Below are positions 22,081 to 32,421 of a DNA stretch of 64,000 nt, piece after piece. The position numbers and the translations under genes are program-made. The DNA is from Hypomesus transpacificus (lineage: Eukaryota > Chordata > Actinopteri > Osmeriformes > Osmeridae), in the NCBI RefSeq assembly GCF_021917145.1, contig NW_025814042.1, positions 434,001 through 498,000 on the forward strand, in the 5' to 3' direction. The first letter of the stretch is position 1. Every line of letters begins with the position of its first letter. The notes beneath the pieces are model-generated. The model was given only the letters and a program-made list of their open reading frames with translations. It ran no database searches and was not told the DNA's origin.

Positions 22081-23436
22081 GGTGAAAGGTTGTCAGTATT
22101 GTCATAGATAAATCAATAAATGCATTCATAAATATTAAAATAAATAAATAATTGATGTACCACTGTGTCAGCTCGATTGAATTCAGCTGTGCTCCTTGAT
22201 GCGATGACAATTTCAGAATCAGAGTCTGAAGTATTATCCACTGCTGTAAAAACAAACAAACAGATCATATAGATAATGCAGATGCATCCTTCAGTAGAGT
22301 ATCTAAAATATGTAAAAATGTTGAATCCTGAGATCCACTAACCTTCTCCTTTAAAATGTGTTTCTAGGCAAATGAAAAATGTGATCCTGGAATATGGCCT
22401 TCCTAGTTCCTTTTTATATTCTGCCAATTTGAATGGCCTTTCTGATCCAGGCACATGGACCACCTCTGAGCAGTCTGGATACAAAAGGATGTACGGTCCT
22501 TCTGGCATGTCCTTGTTAAATGTTTTCATTTTCTGGACAGCTTGTTTCAGTACATCAGGAGCTGCTACCTCTGGGTCTACAAATAACGGGAGTGTTTTCC
22601 CTCTTAGAGGTTTTAAATCAGTTCCATTTGGCACCATCAATCCAATGTTTATCTAATAAAATGACAAAGATGTATTAATCATAGGTAAAATAAAAGACTA
22701 TACATACATCTGTGTTTCCCATCAATTATGGAGAATATGGTGTCCCTCCATGGTCTAATTGGTGCCACCACAGATTCATAGTGAGCCGAACATGTCAATA
22801 TGCTGCACTCTCCAATTCGTTACAGTGTTTGCCCAATTGCTTTAGCAAAGCATCTCGCCCTGCACGAGAGCTTCTGTTATTCTGCCTAAATCTACGCAAA
22901 GATACCCTCTTCAAAGATGTTAGTTTTTCTTTTTAACTTAATTCAATCTGTACAATAAATCTACTATTATACAGATCCATTTAAGAGTCACCTCGAGTCA
23001 GACAGTCAAGTTATAAGCTAACAGTCAGTACAATTTACCTGGACGTGTTTTCGTTCTTTAGCCCGATGTCTTCCTCTCGGCCCGTAGTTAAAAGACTGAC
23101 GCTCTTTGGACTTTGAACTTTTGTACTCCATGAACTGTTTGTATGATGTGCAAGGTTTTTCTGCTGAAATTAGCAAACTCAGTTTCAAAATAGAAAGTTA
23201 ACGGCCACTAACCAATTGAGCTATCACTTTCATTCAGGTACTGTAGCGAGCGTTATGCTGCACTTACTTTGTTTAGCATTATCCGGCTGTTGAGATGTCC
23301 CCTGTGTGTTTGGTCCTTCTGTCTTGTCTGCGCCATTTAAAAACTCCAAAGACCGACCACACGAAAAACAAAGTCTTGTTAATTGGCTCATATGTTTGCC
23401 ACAAAACGGGCAAAACACCACTCTATCGCTGTCCAT
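19206..23436 (-). CDS. HECT-type E3 ubiquitin ligase carried by the transposon (two 1-base indels)
   Basis: Thirteen exons with GT-AG borders: 23436-23268, 23163-23039, 22652-22343, 22243-22161, 21949-21897, 21719-21680, 21552-21488, 21374-21285, 21180-20869, 20720-20542, 20312-20150, 19744-19530, 19456-19206; 2,055 bp, about 684 residues. Order: zinc ribbon (C9, C12, C23, C26, shared with the integrase); basic linker; a globular block ([15 protein letters not shown] ... [12 protein letters not shown]), perhaps a ubiquitin-like fold (guess); an acidic [11 protein letters not shown] stretch; then the HECT domain ([47 protein letters not shown]) with catalytic Cys in [12 protein letters not shown] near the end. 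Resembles proteins named G2/M phase-specific E3 ligase-like in fish. One extra base near 21120 and one missing near 20215 break the frame in the HECT domain. HECT ligases accept ubiquitin on Cys and pass it to substrates; the target is unknown. Confidence 0.85.
21585..21640 (-). repeat. LINE/SINE-tail fragment in a HECT-gene intron
   Basis: The piece acatttagcagacgcctttg ... caaagtgacgtacaag is a diverged copy of the fish tail repeat seen at 4532, 29945 and elsewhere. It lies in the intron between the exons ending at 21680 and starting at 21552. Confidence 0.6.
22013..22078. repeat. (AT)n microsatellite, about 33 units
   Basis: Perfect AT dinucleotide run in the intron between HECT exons 4 and 5. 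Confidence 0.95.
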
Positions 23437-23719
23437 TTTGGGTCACCATGAACTCCATCAACCGCCATCAACTCAAATTGAGCGCTTCCGTTATCACTTC
23501 CGCGTCAACTTTGGAATTGGTACATTCCCTTTCCGGCTAATGTCGTTTGTAAATTTGTTTCGCCACTTGTAAATTTGTTTCGGGACTTGTTAATGTGTTT
23601 TGGTAATGTAATTTTGTTTTATGATATGTAAAAATGTTTTCCAAAATGTAAATTTGTCTCAAGCTTTGTAAAAGGGTTTCAGATTTTGTAATGTTGGTTT
23701 GCACCTCTCGGCCACCGTA
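23311..23719 (-). repeat. Right terminal inverted repeat with first exon of the HECT gene
   Basis: Inverse of the left TIR, missing one internal ~59-bp repeat block. The ATG of the HECT gene at 23436 lies 283 bp from the end, at the position equivalent to the left ATG. Similarity fades right after the zinc-ribbon codons, near the GADKTEGPN / CADQSEGPD stretch. Confidence 0.85.
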
Positions 23720-24085
23720 CTTTAGCCCGTTAACAGGAGCGAACTAATTTAGAACCGCAAATATCGGTTCGTCGACGGCTGATCCGCATCCAAATCATGT
23801 GGTTAATTTCAATCCGGCTAAACTCATCAGGGCACGTGCACGTCATACTTCAGAAGGTAGGAAAGGTCGATCACCAAAAACCGTGATTTTCTAACGGCAT
23901 GATGGCGGAAAAGACGAAAGAGAGAGCGGTGATATTTTCGCCAATCCGAGCAAACCATTTTAATGAGTCTCTACGAAGACGATAAGCATATTATCGTGGC
24001 TAAGTAAAACACTGCCACAGCTGCCATAGCGCATGACAGGCAGCTCGGCAAAAAATTGCCGATAAGCTAAATGCGTATTTTGGTA

Positions 24086-25338
24086 AAATGTATAGGCTCA
24101 TTTTAAGTGCCTTATTACCCCAATAAATCAGATCACATTTCTTTAAATGTGTCTGCTGACAGTAGGCTTAATGGAAATTTATCATCGATTGAGATCTTGC
24201 TAGAGAAAATATTGATATCAACTCTTTCAGAATAAGTATAAAAACAAGGCCAAAGAGTATCTAATTGATACGAATTCATAGACACTTATGAGGATATATG
24301 TAGGCTTACTGAAAGCGCTGATATCATGTACTATAAATATGTATGCATGTAGGCCTATGTGTTAATCCCTCTTTGATTGCATTGACTGGGACATGGCCAG
24401 AGAATATGATGAATTGATTCATCAGCTGGTTAAGCGCCAATAGCCTACATTTTTCTTACAGCAACGCATGCAGTGGCTTTGCCAATGTTTTCTGCATCGC
24501 CTATACTGTATAAAAATGTACCTGACGCAAAAAACCTCAAGGCTATGCATAGAATCTGAAGCACAGTACAAGTTTCAAGTAGCTTTATTGTCAATTTTTA
24601 TTGTCAAGACATAAAAAGGAATCGATAAGATGTTTCCCACTCTACCACAGTGAAACCTAAAAAGCACAGGCACAACAGATAAGACAAGATACGCCAATCG
24701 ACGCACTAACCAAAAATACAGGCGGTGGTCAGCCCAGGTCTTCCCTAGTGTGCCTAGACAAGGTTAAATCTACGGGTAATGTATGCCGACAGTCGTCTTG
24801 CCTAAGCTCTCTCAAGGCTTTGTGTAGACCACAAAACAAAACATACAGCAACATGAAAACAGAGAGCGCAGCACACTAGTAACAGATGAGCTCTACTCTA
24901 CAAACCACAGCAAATAGCATGCCAACAGAAAGACGTGGAGGCTTTTGTAGGGTGGTGGTTGAACCCAGCTGCAGGGGCGGGGTAGCTAGAGCGGGGGGGG
25001 GGGGAGTTAGAGCTCCAATCAGAGGGGGGATCCATGTCTTAAAATGGAAACACACACAGACAAAGCAACAACACAACACTGGGGAACGTAACAACAGTGT
25101 AGTATTTGGACATGTTCCATCCGGCCATTCTCTGGGTTCAGATGATATGGTTGCAGGTACCAGAAATGGAGAAACAACAACTATTTGGTGGTTGAATGAG
25201 CAGAGAGGTGAGTGCAGTGAAGATAAATCAGCTGCTACATCCAACCTGTGGAGCAGCAAGGCCTCTCATCTCTCTCACACATATGTTAAGACAATATGTG
25301 TTTGTGTTTCCACTCCTCTCGGTGTCTCCTCTCTTCAG
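24086..25338. other. No gene; LINE tail and G-run
   Basis: At about 24565-24660 caagtagctttattgtcaat (minus-strand LINE 3' end type) is followed by A-rich sequence. A run of 12 G's lies at 24990-25003. A 242-codon open stretch (24886-25614, +) overlaps the Harbinger end at 25339, shows no domain and I take it as chance. Confidence 0.5.
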
Positions 25339-27320
25339 GGGCCTGTACTACGAATCAAGATCAACATGCTCTGGATTACTTTCAGTTACCCGGCTACGCG
25401 AAGCCTAACAATCGCAATCACGATAAGTGGTATCACGACGGCGGTTATCATCTCTCTAACTCAACCCAGATCTTTCCAATCTATAGACGTGCGCGTTCAC
25501 ATAAAAGGGCGGTGTTTGCACCGTATGTTCAATCGCAAACATGGACAGAACAAGAGCCGCATATTTTACTCAGGAGGAGCAAATGATAATCATGGAAACT
25601 TATCAAACCTATAAACACATTATTCTGGCAAAGAGTAACACCGGCGCTGCTGCCAAGTCAAGAAAAGAAAGCTGGCAGAAAATTGCCGACGCTGTTAATG
25701 CGTACGTTACATGACTTATTGATATCACTGGCCCAGGCACAAGATCTTAATTAATTACACTTGTGCGTTCCATAACGTTAAACTTATGTTGCTGTAATAT
25801 TTTAGTTGAAACCCTGCCAGTGCCAAACGGTCCTGGGAGCAAATAAAAAACAAATATAAAAACATAATTCAAACCGGTAAGTAGCAGTAGGCAAGACTTG
25901 CACATATTTTAAGGCCAACAAGAACAAGGCTGAGTTGCCTGAGTCAGTCCCTTTTGTAGGATATTGGTATTAGGGCCTATAGTACAATGAAATCGCTTGC
26001 AGCCAACAGTAAGAAAAATGACGCGAAGAAAACTGGAGGTGGCCCTCCTCCACAGGACTTTACTCCTGCCGAGGAGCTGGCCCTCTCCAGCAATGAGGGT
26101 CGCCCAATGATGGAAGGAGTGGAGGGGGGCATCTCTTCGTACCCTGGTGGCAGCAGATCCGACTCCCAGGCATATGTACAGGGTATGTTTCAAGTCATCT
26201 ATGTGACCATGTCCATTCAACAATTATTTGTGAATATTGTAGGAGTGAAATGTATTACTGTTCTCTGCAGTGACAGGAAATACAGTGGTGTTGCTGCCAC
26301 CACCCACTTTCGTCCCACTGTGCCATACAGAGGTAACAGTGAAACTAATAGTCATAAGCCAGTATGTATGCCATATGTGGTTGCTGAATATTGATCAAAT
26401 ATGCCATTCACTTTCTCAGGTGGAGGCCCTAGATGAGGAAACTCTGTCATCCTGCTCAGAGAACGCTTTGGGGGTACGCTTTTCAGTTTTTTACCACTTC
26501 CAACAAAAATGCTGAGAGTGTGTGAACGTGTGCCTGTGATTGAAGTGTCTGTAATGACTTGCTAATGGTGGTGGTCAGAACATAAGACACAAGTCCTTAA
26601 ATTGCTCATTTCAAATATGGCTCAATTGATTACATTGCTTTGGTGTTAAACTCAGCAGGAAGAGGAACTTCTTCCTCCCCCTGAGCCTAGGGCCTCCACC
26701 TCAAGGTCAAGCCAAAGACATGGGGTAAGCAATAAACCTTGAAACACAGTAGTCAAATGGACACCTTCAACTTTCTCCAAGTGTGCCTTGAAAAGAGACA
26801 ATGCTCTTTATTTGTTTCAGGTTGGACAGGGTTCGTACGGTCATGGAAAACCTGGAAAAGTCATGGAATTGTTTAATGGTTATTTCCAGGCCTGGAAAAG
26901 TGCTTGAAAAAAATTAAATCCCAAAAGTTTTGGAAAAGTCATGGAAAGTTGTTATAATCATATTTTCATGTTGTTCATTTAAGGACAGTTTTAAATAATT
27001 CACATGCGTTTAAAAGAAATACATTCAAAATATAAGCAGGCATACGCTCTCATACTAACTGAAGTTAGATGGCCATAGCAACAGTAACTCAGAGAAGCGC
27101 GAGGGATAATTTAAAATGCTAGGAAATTGTAGCTTTAACGATGCTTGGCTACAAATGGAAAGATACATTAAACAGACAAAGACCCGGGACGAGCAAAATG
27201 TCGGTTGTGTGGTGGAAAATCATTCGACATTTTAAACATGGGAGAGGCGGCATTAACTAGCCATTCCAAAGGTAGCAAACATAAGAGCGCTGCTGCTAGC
27301 AAAGCTAGTGCTACAGCAGC

Positions 27321-27367
27321 CCGGTGATGGGTGCTGCTAGCAAAGCTACAGCAGCACCCATCACCGG
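27321..27367. repeat. Perfect 17-bp stem hairpin
   Basis: The arms ccggtgatgggtgctgc and gcagcacccatcaccgg are separated by 13 bases. Confidence 0.9.
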
Positions 27368-27900
27368 CGTTCTCACCACAGCGAGGTCCACTGCTACGCC
27401 TAGCAGCAGCAGGGGTCGATAACCGATGCTGTGACAAAAAATGAAGTCCTAACTGCGGAGGTAATGTGGGCTGAAGGGGCTTATTTTCCCGACTATGACC
27501 GGCGTTCTATACATTATGCCGCTTATTACACGGCTACTTGCCAAAAAAACAACGTAACACAGTGTGTCTTTTCACAATTTATTTGTTACCGTTCGTAGTG
27601 TTGATCAGCAGAAAAATAGTTTGACGTTGAACTTCATAGACGTTGAACATTCTTTAGGCTTCAAATCAGCTGACGTCGCTAAGCAACGGAGTACGCTGGG
27701 GTTGAAAAGTTACCGGACTGCTTGCGGAGTGCTACAAAAGATGTGAATCTGAGGCAAAAAGGCCACTTCCATTGACAGCGGTCAAATATGCATAGCTAAG
27801 TTCAAATGTAAAAAAATTGTTAACCGAAGAACGTTGGGAAGCCCCATTTAGGTGAATGGAGCATTCTACAGTATTACGAACAGCCGTGTAATACGTAAGG

Positions 27901-28020
27901 GATAATGCCCGACGAGGTGTCCAATATCATCTGATAACGGACGATGCGGAGGCGTGAACCGTCCGACGCGCAGCGGAGTCCGTTATCAGATGATATTGGA
28001 CACCTCGAAGGGCATTATCC
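27901..28020. repeat. Foldback: ~43-bp inverted arms around a GC-rich loop
   Basis: Left arm ggataatgcccgacgaggtg ... and right arm ... cacctcgaagggcattatcc pair almost completely, with a loop of about 34 bases. A related short piece (ttataacatggtcacttgcc / ttattacacggctacttgcc) lies on both outer sides (27520 and 28024), suggesting a nested MITE within the larger transposon. Confidence 0.85.
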
Positions 28021-28256
28021 CGCTTATAACATGGTCACTTGCCTACGATTTTTTTTACAAACATTAATTTATGTTTTAAGGCGTATTTCAATAGAAATCT
28101 AACGTTTTTCAACGTTAGCCAACTCTGATATGTATAGTCCGCTCAGCTCATAGAACCAACACCGGCTTTCCTTTGACTGAGCTATTAGCCCAAAAGCTAA
28201 CGTTATGCTAGCAGGATTCAAAGCCAATAACATTGTGTATGGTTGACAAACAGTAG

Positions 28257-28668
28257 ATATAATTTGACAGTATGTTTGACAATAAGATTTGCTAGCTAAC
28301 CAGCCATGTCACTCCCAAAATCAATATCAAGATTTTCACGAACAATGTCGGCCATATACTAGTACTAGGGCTACAGTATGGCCGCAGCCTGTGGAGCGAG
28401 TTGAATAGCAAATGGATGTGAGATGATCGCATCAAAGTTGACATTTTCTCCAATCAGTGATTATAATTTGACAGTATGTTTAACAACAAGACTAGCCAGC
28501 TATCAAGCCATATTATTGTCCCCAAATAAAATCAAGATTTTTAAGAAGAAAATAATAGGCCATGTGTAGAGTTGCTGCTAGCCGCAGACTGTCTGAAGTA
28601 GATTGACTAGCGAGGTGAATAGCGAATGGGATGTGAGATGAGCGGTTACGTGACACTGACACACTACA
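28257..28668 (+). repeat. Two tandem ~204-bp units
   Basis: Both begin ataatttgacagtatgttt (28259 and 28463) and share ccagcca/tcaagcca, atcaagatttt, ggccat and gaatagc...tgggatgtgagatga. They have diverged. Confidence 0.75.
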
Positions 28669-29221
28669 TTCAGAAAATAAACATTTTTCAAATAGGTTAA
28701 AATAAATATTGAAGTCAGTCATTGTTGTAAATACAAGTTAGCTTGTTAAAGTCTTTCACTTATTGTAAATGGAGGCTTTGACTACGTCACTGTTGTTATG
28801 GTTACATATTTAAGATATTTTGTACAGGCTCCTGTGTAGCCAGCGGAATAATTTAGAATGGTGAAAAGACAGTTTTTCTGCAATGACGCAGTAGGTGTCC
28901 GTTATCATCCTATAATGTACACCCCTGCAGCCAATCAAACTTGAGTATTCACCCAGACCATGGTATACAACTTTTTAACGTATACACCAAGATTTCACAA
29001 AAAGTTTGGTCATGGAAATTTGGTTTAAAGTCATGGAAAAGGCATGGAAAAGTCATGGAAATCCGTTGGTCAAAATGTGTATGAACCCTGTTGGAGCAGA
29101 CAATGTGAGGGCCCTCTACAAAAGGACTCTGGAGCTCGATATCGAGTACAAGAGGCTAATAATTAAGAAAACAAGGCTGGAGATAGAGAAACTGCAATAT
29201 GAAAAGAAGGTAGTACATGAC

Positions 29222-30171
29222 TGAATGTATGAATGACTTACAATCAACTTACAGTTATACTGACATTCTTTTTCTGTGTTCCTAGTAAAGGGAGAATGCA
29301 TGAGGAGGATGTCTTTTGTTTTCTATGTTTTTGAGTTTTTATACCTTTTTTGTGGCTTGTCCCAAAGATTTATTTTGTGCCTTAGTCCTTTGCGGGGGTT
29401 TTCAACATTTCTTTCTTTCAAAGTTCTATTTATTGTTTGTGAAAATTGAAATAAATGTAAAAAAACATCAAAATTCAATGAAAGTAGTGAAATTATTTCT
29501 TTAACTTGTGAAGAGCATTGCAAAGTACCATACACATTGTTCTTTTTGGTTTGAAATGTTTTGGTTGAAAGAAACCCCAATTTCTGATATGGAATTTATT
29601 AGAAAATGGGTCAAAGCAACCCAAGGACAAAGGGGTCAAGGGGAGACAGCCCAGTGAATAGGAATAACATAACATGAAACCTCCCCAGTTGATAATTGGG
29701 TCAAATATTGTTTTCAATACTAGCTTCCTGTAAATGTATGTTTCAATGAGAAAATGATGCATTAAGTTGTAAAATATGATGTAATTTGCATACATTTCCA
29801 GCACGGAAATCAGAACATTGGATGAAGACAGAATGCAAATCCTTGTTTCATTTTGTCACCATAATTAAGAGTCCAAAGTTTCTACAGAGGGCACTCTGGA
29901 TATCTTTCATCACGCCATAATCCGAATATGGTGGCAACATTAAATACATTTATATTTAGTCATTTAGCAGACGCTCTTATCCAGAGCAACTTACAGTAAG
30001 TACAGGGACATTCCCCCAGGGCAAGTAGGGTGAAGTGCCTTGTCCAAGGACACAAATAAAATCTACATAGCTCAAATGCTATGGAACCAAAATAGCCCAA
30101 CTGAAAAGTAAAAGGTAAAGAATGCCGCCACATAACTAAATGTTAAGAAAAATGGCATAGCCTGTCTCCCC
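29222..30171. other. Non-coding between the two Harbinger genes, with a LINE/SINE-tail copy
   Basis: At 29945-30060 lies the fish tail repeat (catttagcagacgctcttat ... ggacattcccccagggcaag). The rest is A/T-rich, with no gene recognised. Confidence 0.6.
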
Positions 30172-31774
30172 TTAAACAAAAAACTGCCGCGTTATAGAGT
30201 TTCTCACGGCCCTGCCAGTAGGGTAGTCGAGGGTGATGGGGTCTACCACATCTGGGGGTTGCTGGCTGACAGGTGGGGCTCTCTCCCTTCTTATGGAGGC
30301 CACATTGTGGAGCACGGCACAGGCTGTCACCACTTGACAAGCCCGGTCGGGGGCCACTCGGAGGCCACGCAGGCAATTGAAGCGTGCTTTGAGGATGCCA
30401 AAGGTCATCTCTATCTTGACCCTTGTCCTGCTAAGGGCCACATTGAATGCAGTCTGTGGCCGTGTGTTGGGGTCAGGATAGGGGGTCATCAAAAAGGGCT
30501 GGCAGGCGTACCCTTGGTCCCCTACCAGCAATCCACTGAAGAGCCCTGAAGAAAAATTTTATATTAGCATAATCGGTATAACAAAATGTTACTTACAATT
30601 GCCATACCTTGCTCTAGTCTGTGGCACAGTGCAGACTCCCTAAAGATCCGGGAGTCATGGACTGACCCAGGCCACTTTGCCTCAATGCTGGTCACCAAGC
30701 ACTGGTGGTCACAAGTCATCTGCAAAATAATCTTGTGTTAAAATTAGAGCTGTCAAACGATTAAAATATTTAATCGCGATTAATCGCATTAATGTCATAG
30801 TTAACTCGCGATTAATCTCAATTAATTGCACATTTGTATCTATTTTAAATGTCCCTTGATTTCTTTTTCATCCATTCTTTTTTCAAATTGTAATGCTCTT
30901 ATCGACATGGAAAAGTGGTTCGGATTGCTTCGTGCAAATGTTTTTTTTTAAATTGAAAACAAAATTATATTTTCGACTCCACGACGTGCTGCGATGATAG
31001 CTCATTCCCTCCGGCTCAGTTCACAACGACAGAACACACTGATCACTTTGGTCTTGTCAATGGAACCATTTGGCAACCTTTTAAAAGTAAACTTTCCATT
31101 CAGAATCTTATTGGCATCCATTTCGGCGTCTGGCGCTGGCAATCAACTCAAAACATAACGTTAGCCTACTACCAGAGAATGTCTAATATCCGTAAACGGG
31201 CTCTGCTACGACTGTTTAGCCGGCTCGCAAGCCCAAACAAGTGGGTGTGGCGTGCCTGTTGTTTTGTTTCCGGTCTAGCTAGATCCGGTGTGGTATTGTA
31301 GTTTTTCTAACGTCAGTGGTTGTTGCAACAGAATGTGAAAAAAAACGACAAAGTTTGCTAGGTCAAAAAGAGCGTTCATCGCGCGATAAAAAAATTGACG
31401 CCGTTAATTTGGGTTTGCGTTAACGCCGTTAATAACGTGTTAAACTGACAGCACTAGTTAAAATCCATCCACATAACAGCACTAACGTGAGGGATGTACA
31501 TGAAAGTACCTGTTGCGAAATACCGCAACGCTACGCATACAGTCTGTGGGACTATGAGCGCACGGCTTCGATGTGTCGCATTTGCAACATACGGCTCAAG
31601 AAGCTGGCACAGATAGGTCATTCCCTCAGCTGAAAATCTATATCTTTCATAAAGATGGTCATCGTGGAATGCCAACGGGTTCTGCCGGTCTCTAAAAGTT
31701 CTGGCTCTTCTGAGCGCACCTCTCACTATCCCCGCACCAAGCTCCACGGGGTCTTCTACGAACGGTGACGCCAT
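30172..31774 (-). pseudogene. Harbinger DDE transposase (HARBI1-like), broken copy 1
   Basis: The N-terminal exon 31774-31454 reads MASPFVEDPVELGAGIV ... LCQLLEPYVANATHRSRAL ... VALRYFATGTFMY, and is then cut by a hAT MITE (30745-31456). It resumes at 30719-30608 (SIEAKWPGSVHDSRIFRESA, second Asp), splices to 30545-30172 (LLVGDQGYACQPFLMTPYPD, KIEMTFGILKARFNCL with the Glu, ACAVLHN), stop at 30172. The region that should hold the first catalytic Asp (the IDCTHV block seen in the intact copy at 37958-38627) is absent, so it is dead independently of the insertion. Its C-terminal 60 bp (30172-30232) lie outside the duplicated block. Confidence 0.8.
30745..31456. mobile_element. Non-autonomous hAT element, 712 bp (first copy)
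   Basis: The ends TAGAGCTGTCAAACGATTAA and the inverse ...CTGACAGCACTA are flanked by the 8-bp duplication gttaaaat (30737-30744, 31457-31464). The subterminal ATTAATCGCGATTAATCG palindromes are typical of a widespread fish hAT family. An exact duplicate lies at 32934-33645 because of the tandem duplication. Confidence 0.9.
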
Positions 31775-32421
31775 TATCCTCTCAAGAATGAGTTAGTGGG
31801 CGGGGTTTTTATACCGGTTGATCTCTGATCTCAAACTTATCCTGCTTCCGACCAGGTTAGCCGTTCAGCATGTGTTACCATGGCGATCTACCCCGATAAC
31901 AAGTGATCCACCGTCATAGTACAGAAAACCCTGGGTTAAACCTGAAGTTACCTCGCTAACGCCAAATCTTGATTCGTAGTACAGGCCCCCGGTCTGCTAT
32001 CTGCTAGTGAGATAACAGGTTAGCCTCACTTTTCCCCCCTGAGTCAGTTACAGACCACACCATGAAAAGTGTGTGTTTTTAACCTGTCTTGAACTAAACC
32101 TAAATCTACACACAAAAAACCCACATTACTTAAGATGTGAACACTTTACCTTGCAGAACATGTTGGATTATTGGGGTGTGCTTGCCTTCGGCGAGCACAA
32201 ACCATTGTTATCTCACATATTTATTAATATTATTATTATTCTTTTTGCCCCCCTAAAACTTTGTCAATATTTGGACTACATAGACAACCTAGGTGTCAAA
32301 CGTTTAGTCTTGGTAGCGATTGAGTTGCTTGTATTTGGATTTACGTTCCGTTGCACAGTTTAGGAGGTTACAACATTTTTGTGGGGACAAAGTGGCCCCC
32401 GACCATGGGGGTGGTAGACCC

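Larger units (their letters stand above)
17265..23719. mobile_element. 6,455-bp TIR transposon with integrase and HECT E3 ligase genes (IS3EU-like)
   Basis: The outer ends are TACGGTGGCCGAGAGGTGCA and its exact inverse, with the 6-bp direct duplication ctttag at 17259-17264 and 23720-23725. The TIRs are about 469 bp (left) and 409 bp (right). Inside are two convergent genes: an integrase-type DDE transposase (+) and a HECT ubiquitin ligase (-). The first coding exon of each lies within a TIR and encodes the same zinc ribbon. A 6-bp duplication with an rve-type transposase agrees with what I recall of the IS3EU superfamily; the assignment is from memory. It is nested in a Harbinger relic. Confidence 0.88.
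17214..24085 (+). mobile_element. Dead Harbinger relic, interrupted by the 6.5-kb transposon
   Basis: Left part 17214-17264 starts cag-GGGCCCG. After the inserted element (17265-23719) and its duplicated target, the sequence resumes at 23726. At 23889-24080 there is a Myb/SANT exon relic: MAEKTKERAVIFSP at the start and LGKKLPDKLNA-like sequence at the end, comparable to the exon at 25542, but with stops and frame changes. No right TIR was identified, so the right border is approximate. Confidence 0.5.
26827..29090. mobile_element. TIR transposon, 2,264 bp, with BED-type finger relic
   Basis: The ends CAGGGTTCGTACGG and the inverse ATGAACCCTG are flanked by ttgga twice (26822-26826, 29091-29095). 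Removing the element restores the Myb exon exactly, so the duplication is 5 bp. Near 27184-27290 a plus-strand stretch reads AKCRLCGGKSFDILNMGEAA then LTSHSKGSKHK, a C-x2-C ... H-x5-H finger found at the N-terminus of some fish transposases. No catalytic domain remains. I do not assign the superfamily. Confidence 0.75.
25542..29221 (+). pseudogene. Harbinger Myb/SANT-like DNA-binding protein gene, interrupted
   Basis: Exon 1 (about 25542-25700) reads MDRTRAAYFTQEEQMIIME ... KESWQKIADAVNA, the first helices of the Myb/SANT-like domain. Exon 2 (25805-25875) continues NPASAKRSWEQIKNKYKNII but starts with an in-frame TGA at the junction. Further exons are 25986-26179 (KKTGGGPPPQDFTPAEELAL), about 26271-26331, 26421-26470, 26659-26729, and a last exon beginning at 26821. 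That last exon is split after six bases by a transposon (26827-29090) and resumes at 29096 (ADNVRALYKRTLELDIEYKR), a C-terminal coiled coil. The protein would bind the element ends and help import the transposase. Not functional here. Confidence 0.7.
25339..31988. mobile_element. Decayed PIF/Harbinger element, 6.65 kb with nested insertions
   Basis: The ends GGGCCTGTACTACGAATCAA and the inverse TTGATTCGTAGTACAGGCCC are clear. The flanks are cag (left) and ccg (right), so the 3-bp duplication is not perfect. It has the standard Harbinger pair: a Myb/SANT-like gene (+) and a DDE transposase gene (-) facing it. A 2,264-bp transposon sits in the Myb gene and a 712-bp hAT MITE in the transposase gene. 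The right end was later included in a tandem duplication, so a second right TIR occurs at 34153-34177. Confidence 0.85.

Noticed and set aside
24876..25259. 127-codon minus-strand frame
   Set aside because: Pro-rich because it is antisense to a G-run. No family.
24886..25614. 242-codon open frame on the plus strand
   Set aside because: It runs through a G-run, simple sequence and the end of the Harbinger element. No domain, and composition looks random.
32073..32363. 96-codon frame present twice (also 34262-34552)
   Set aside because: Its doubling comes from the segmental duplication, not from selection. No domain recognised.
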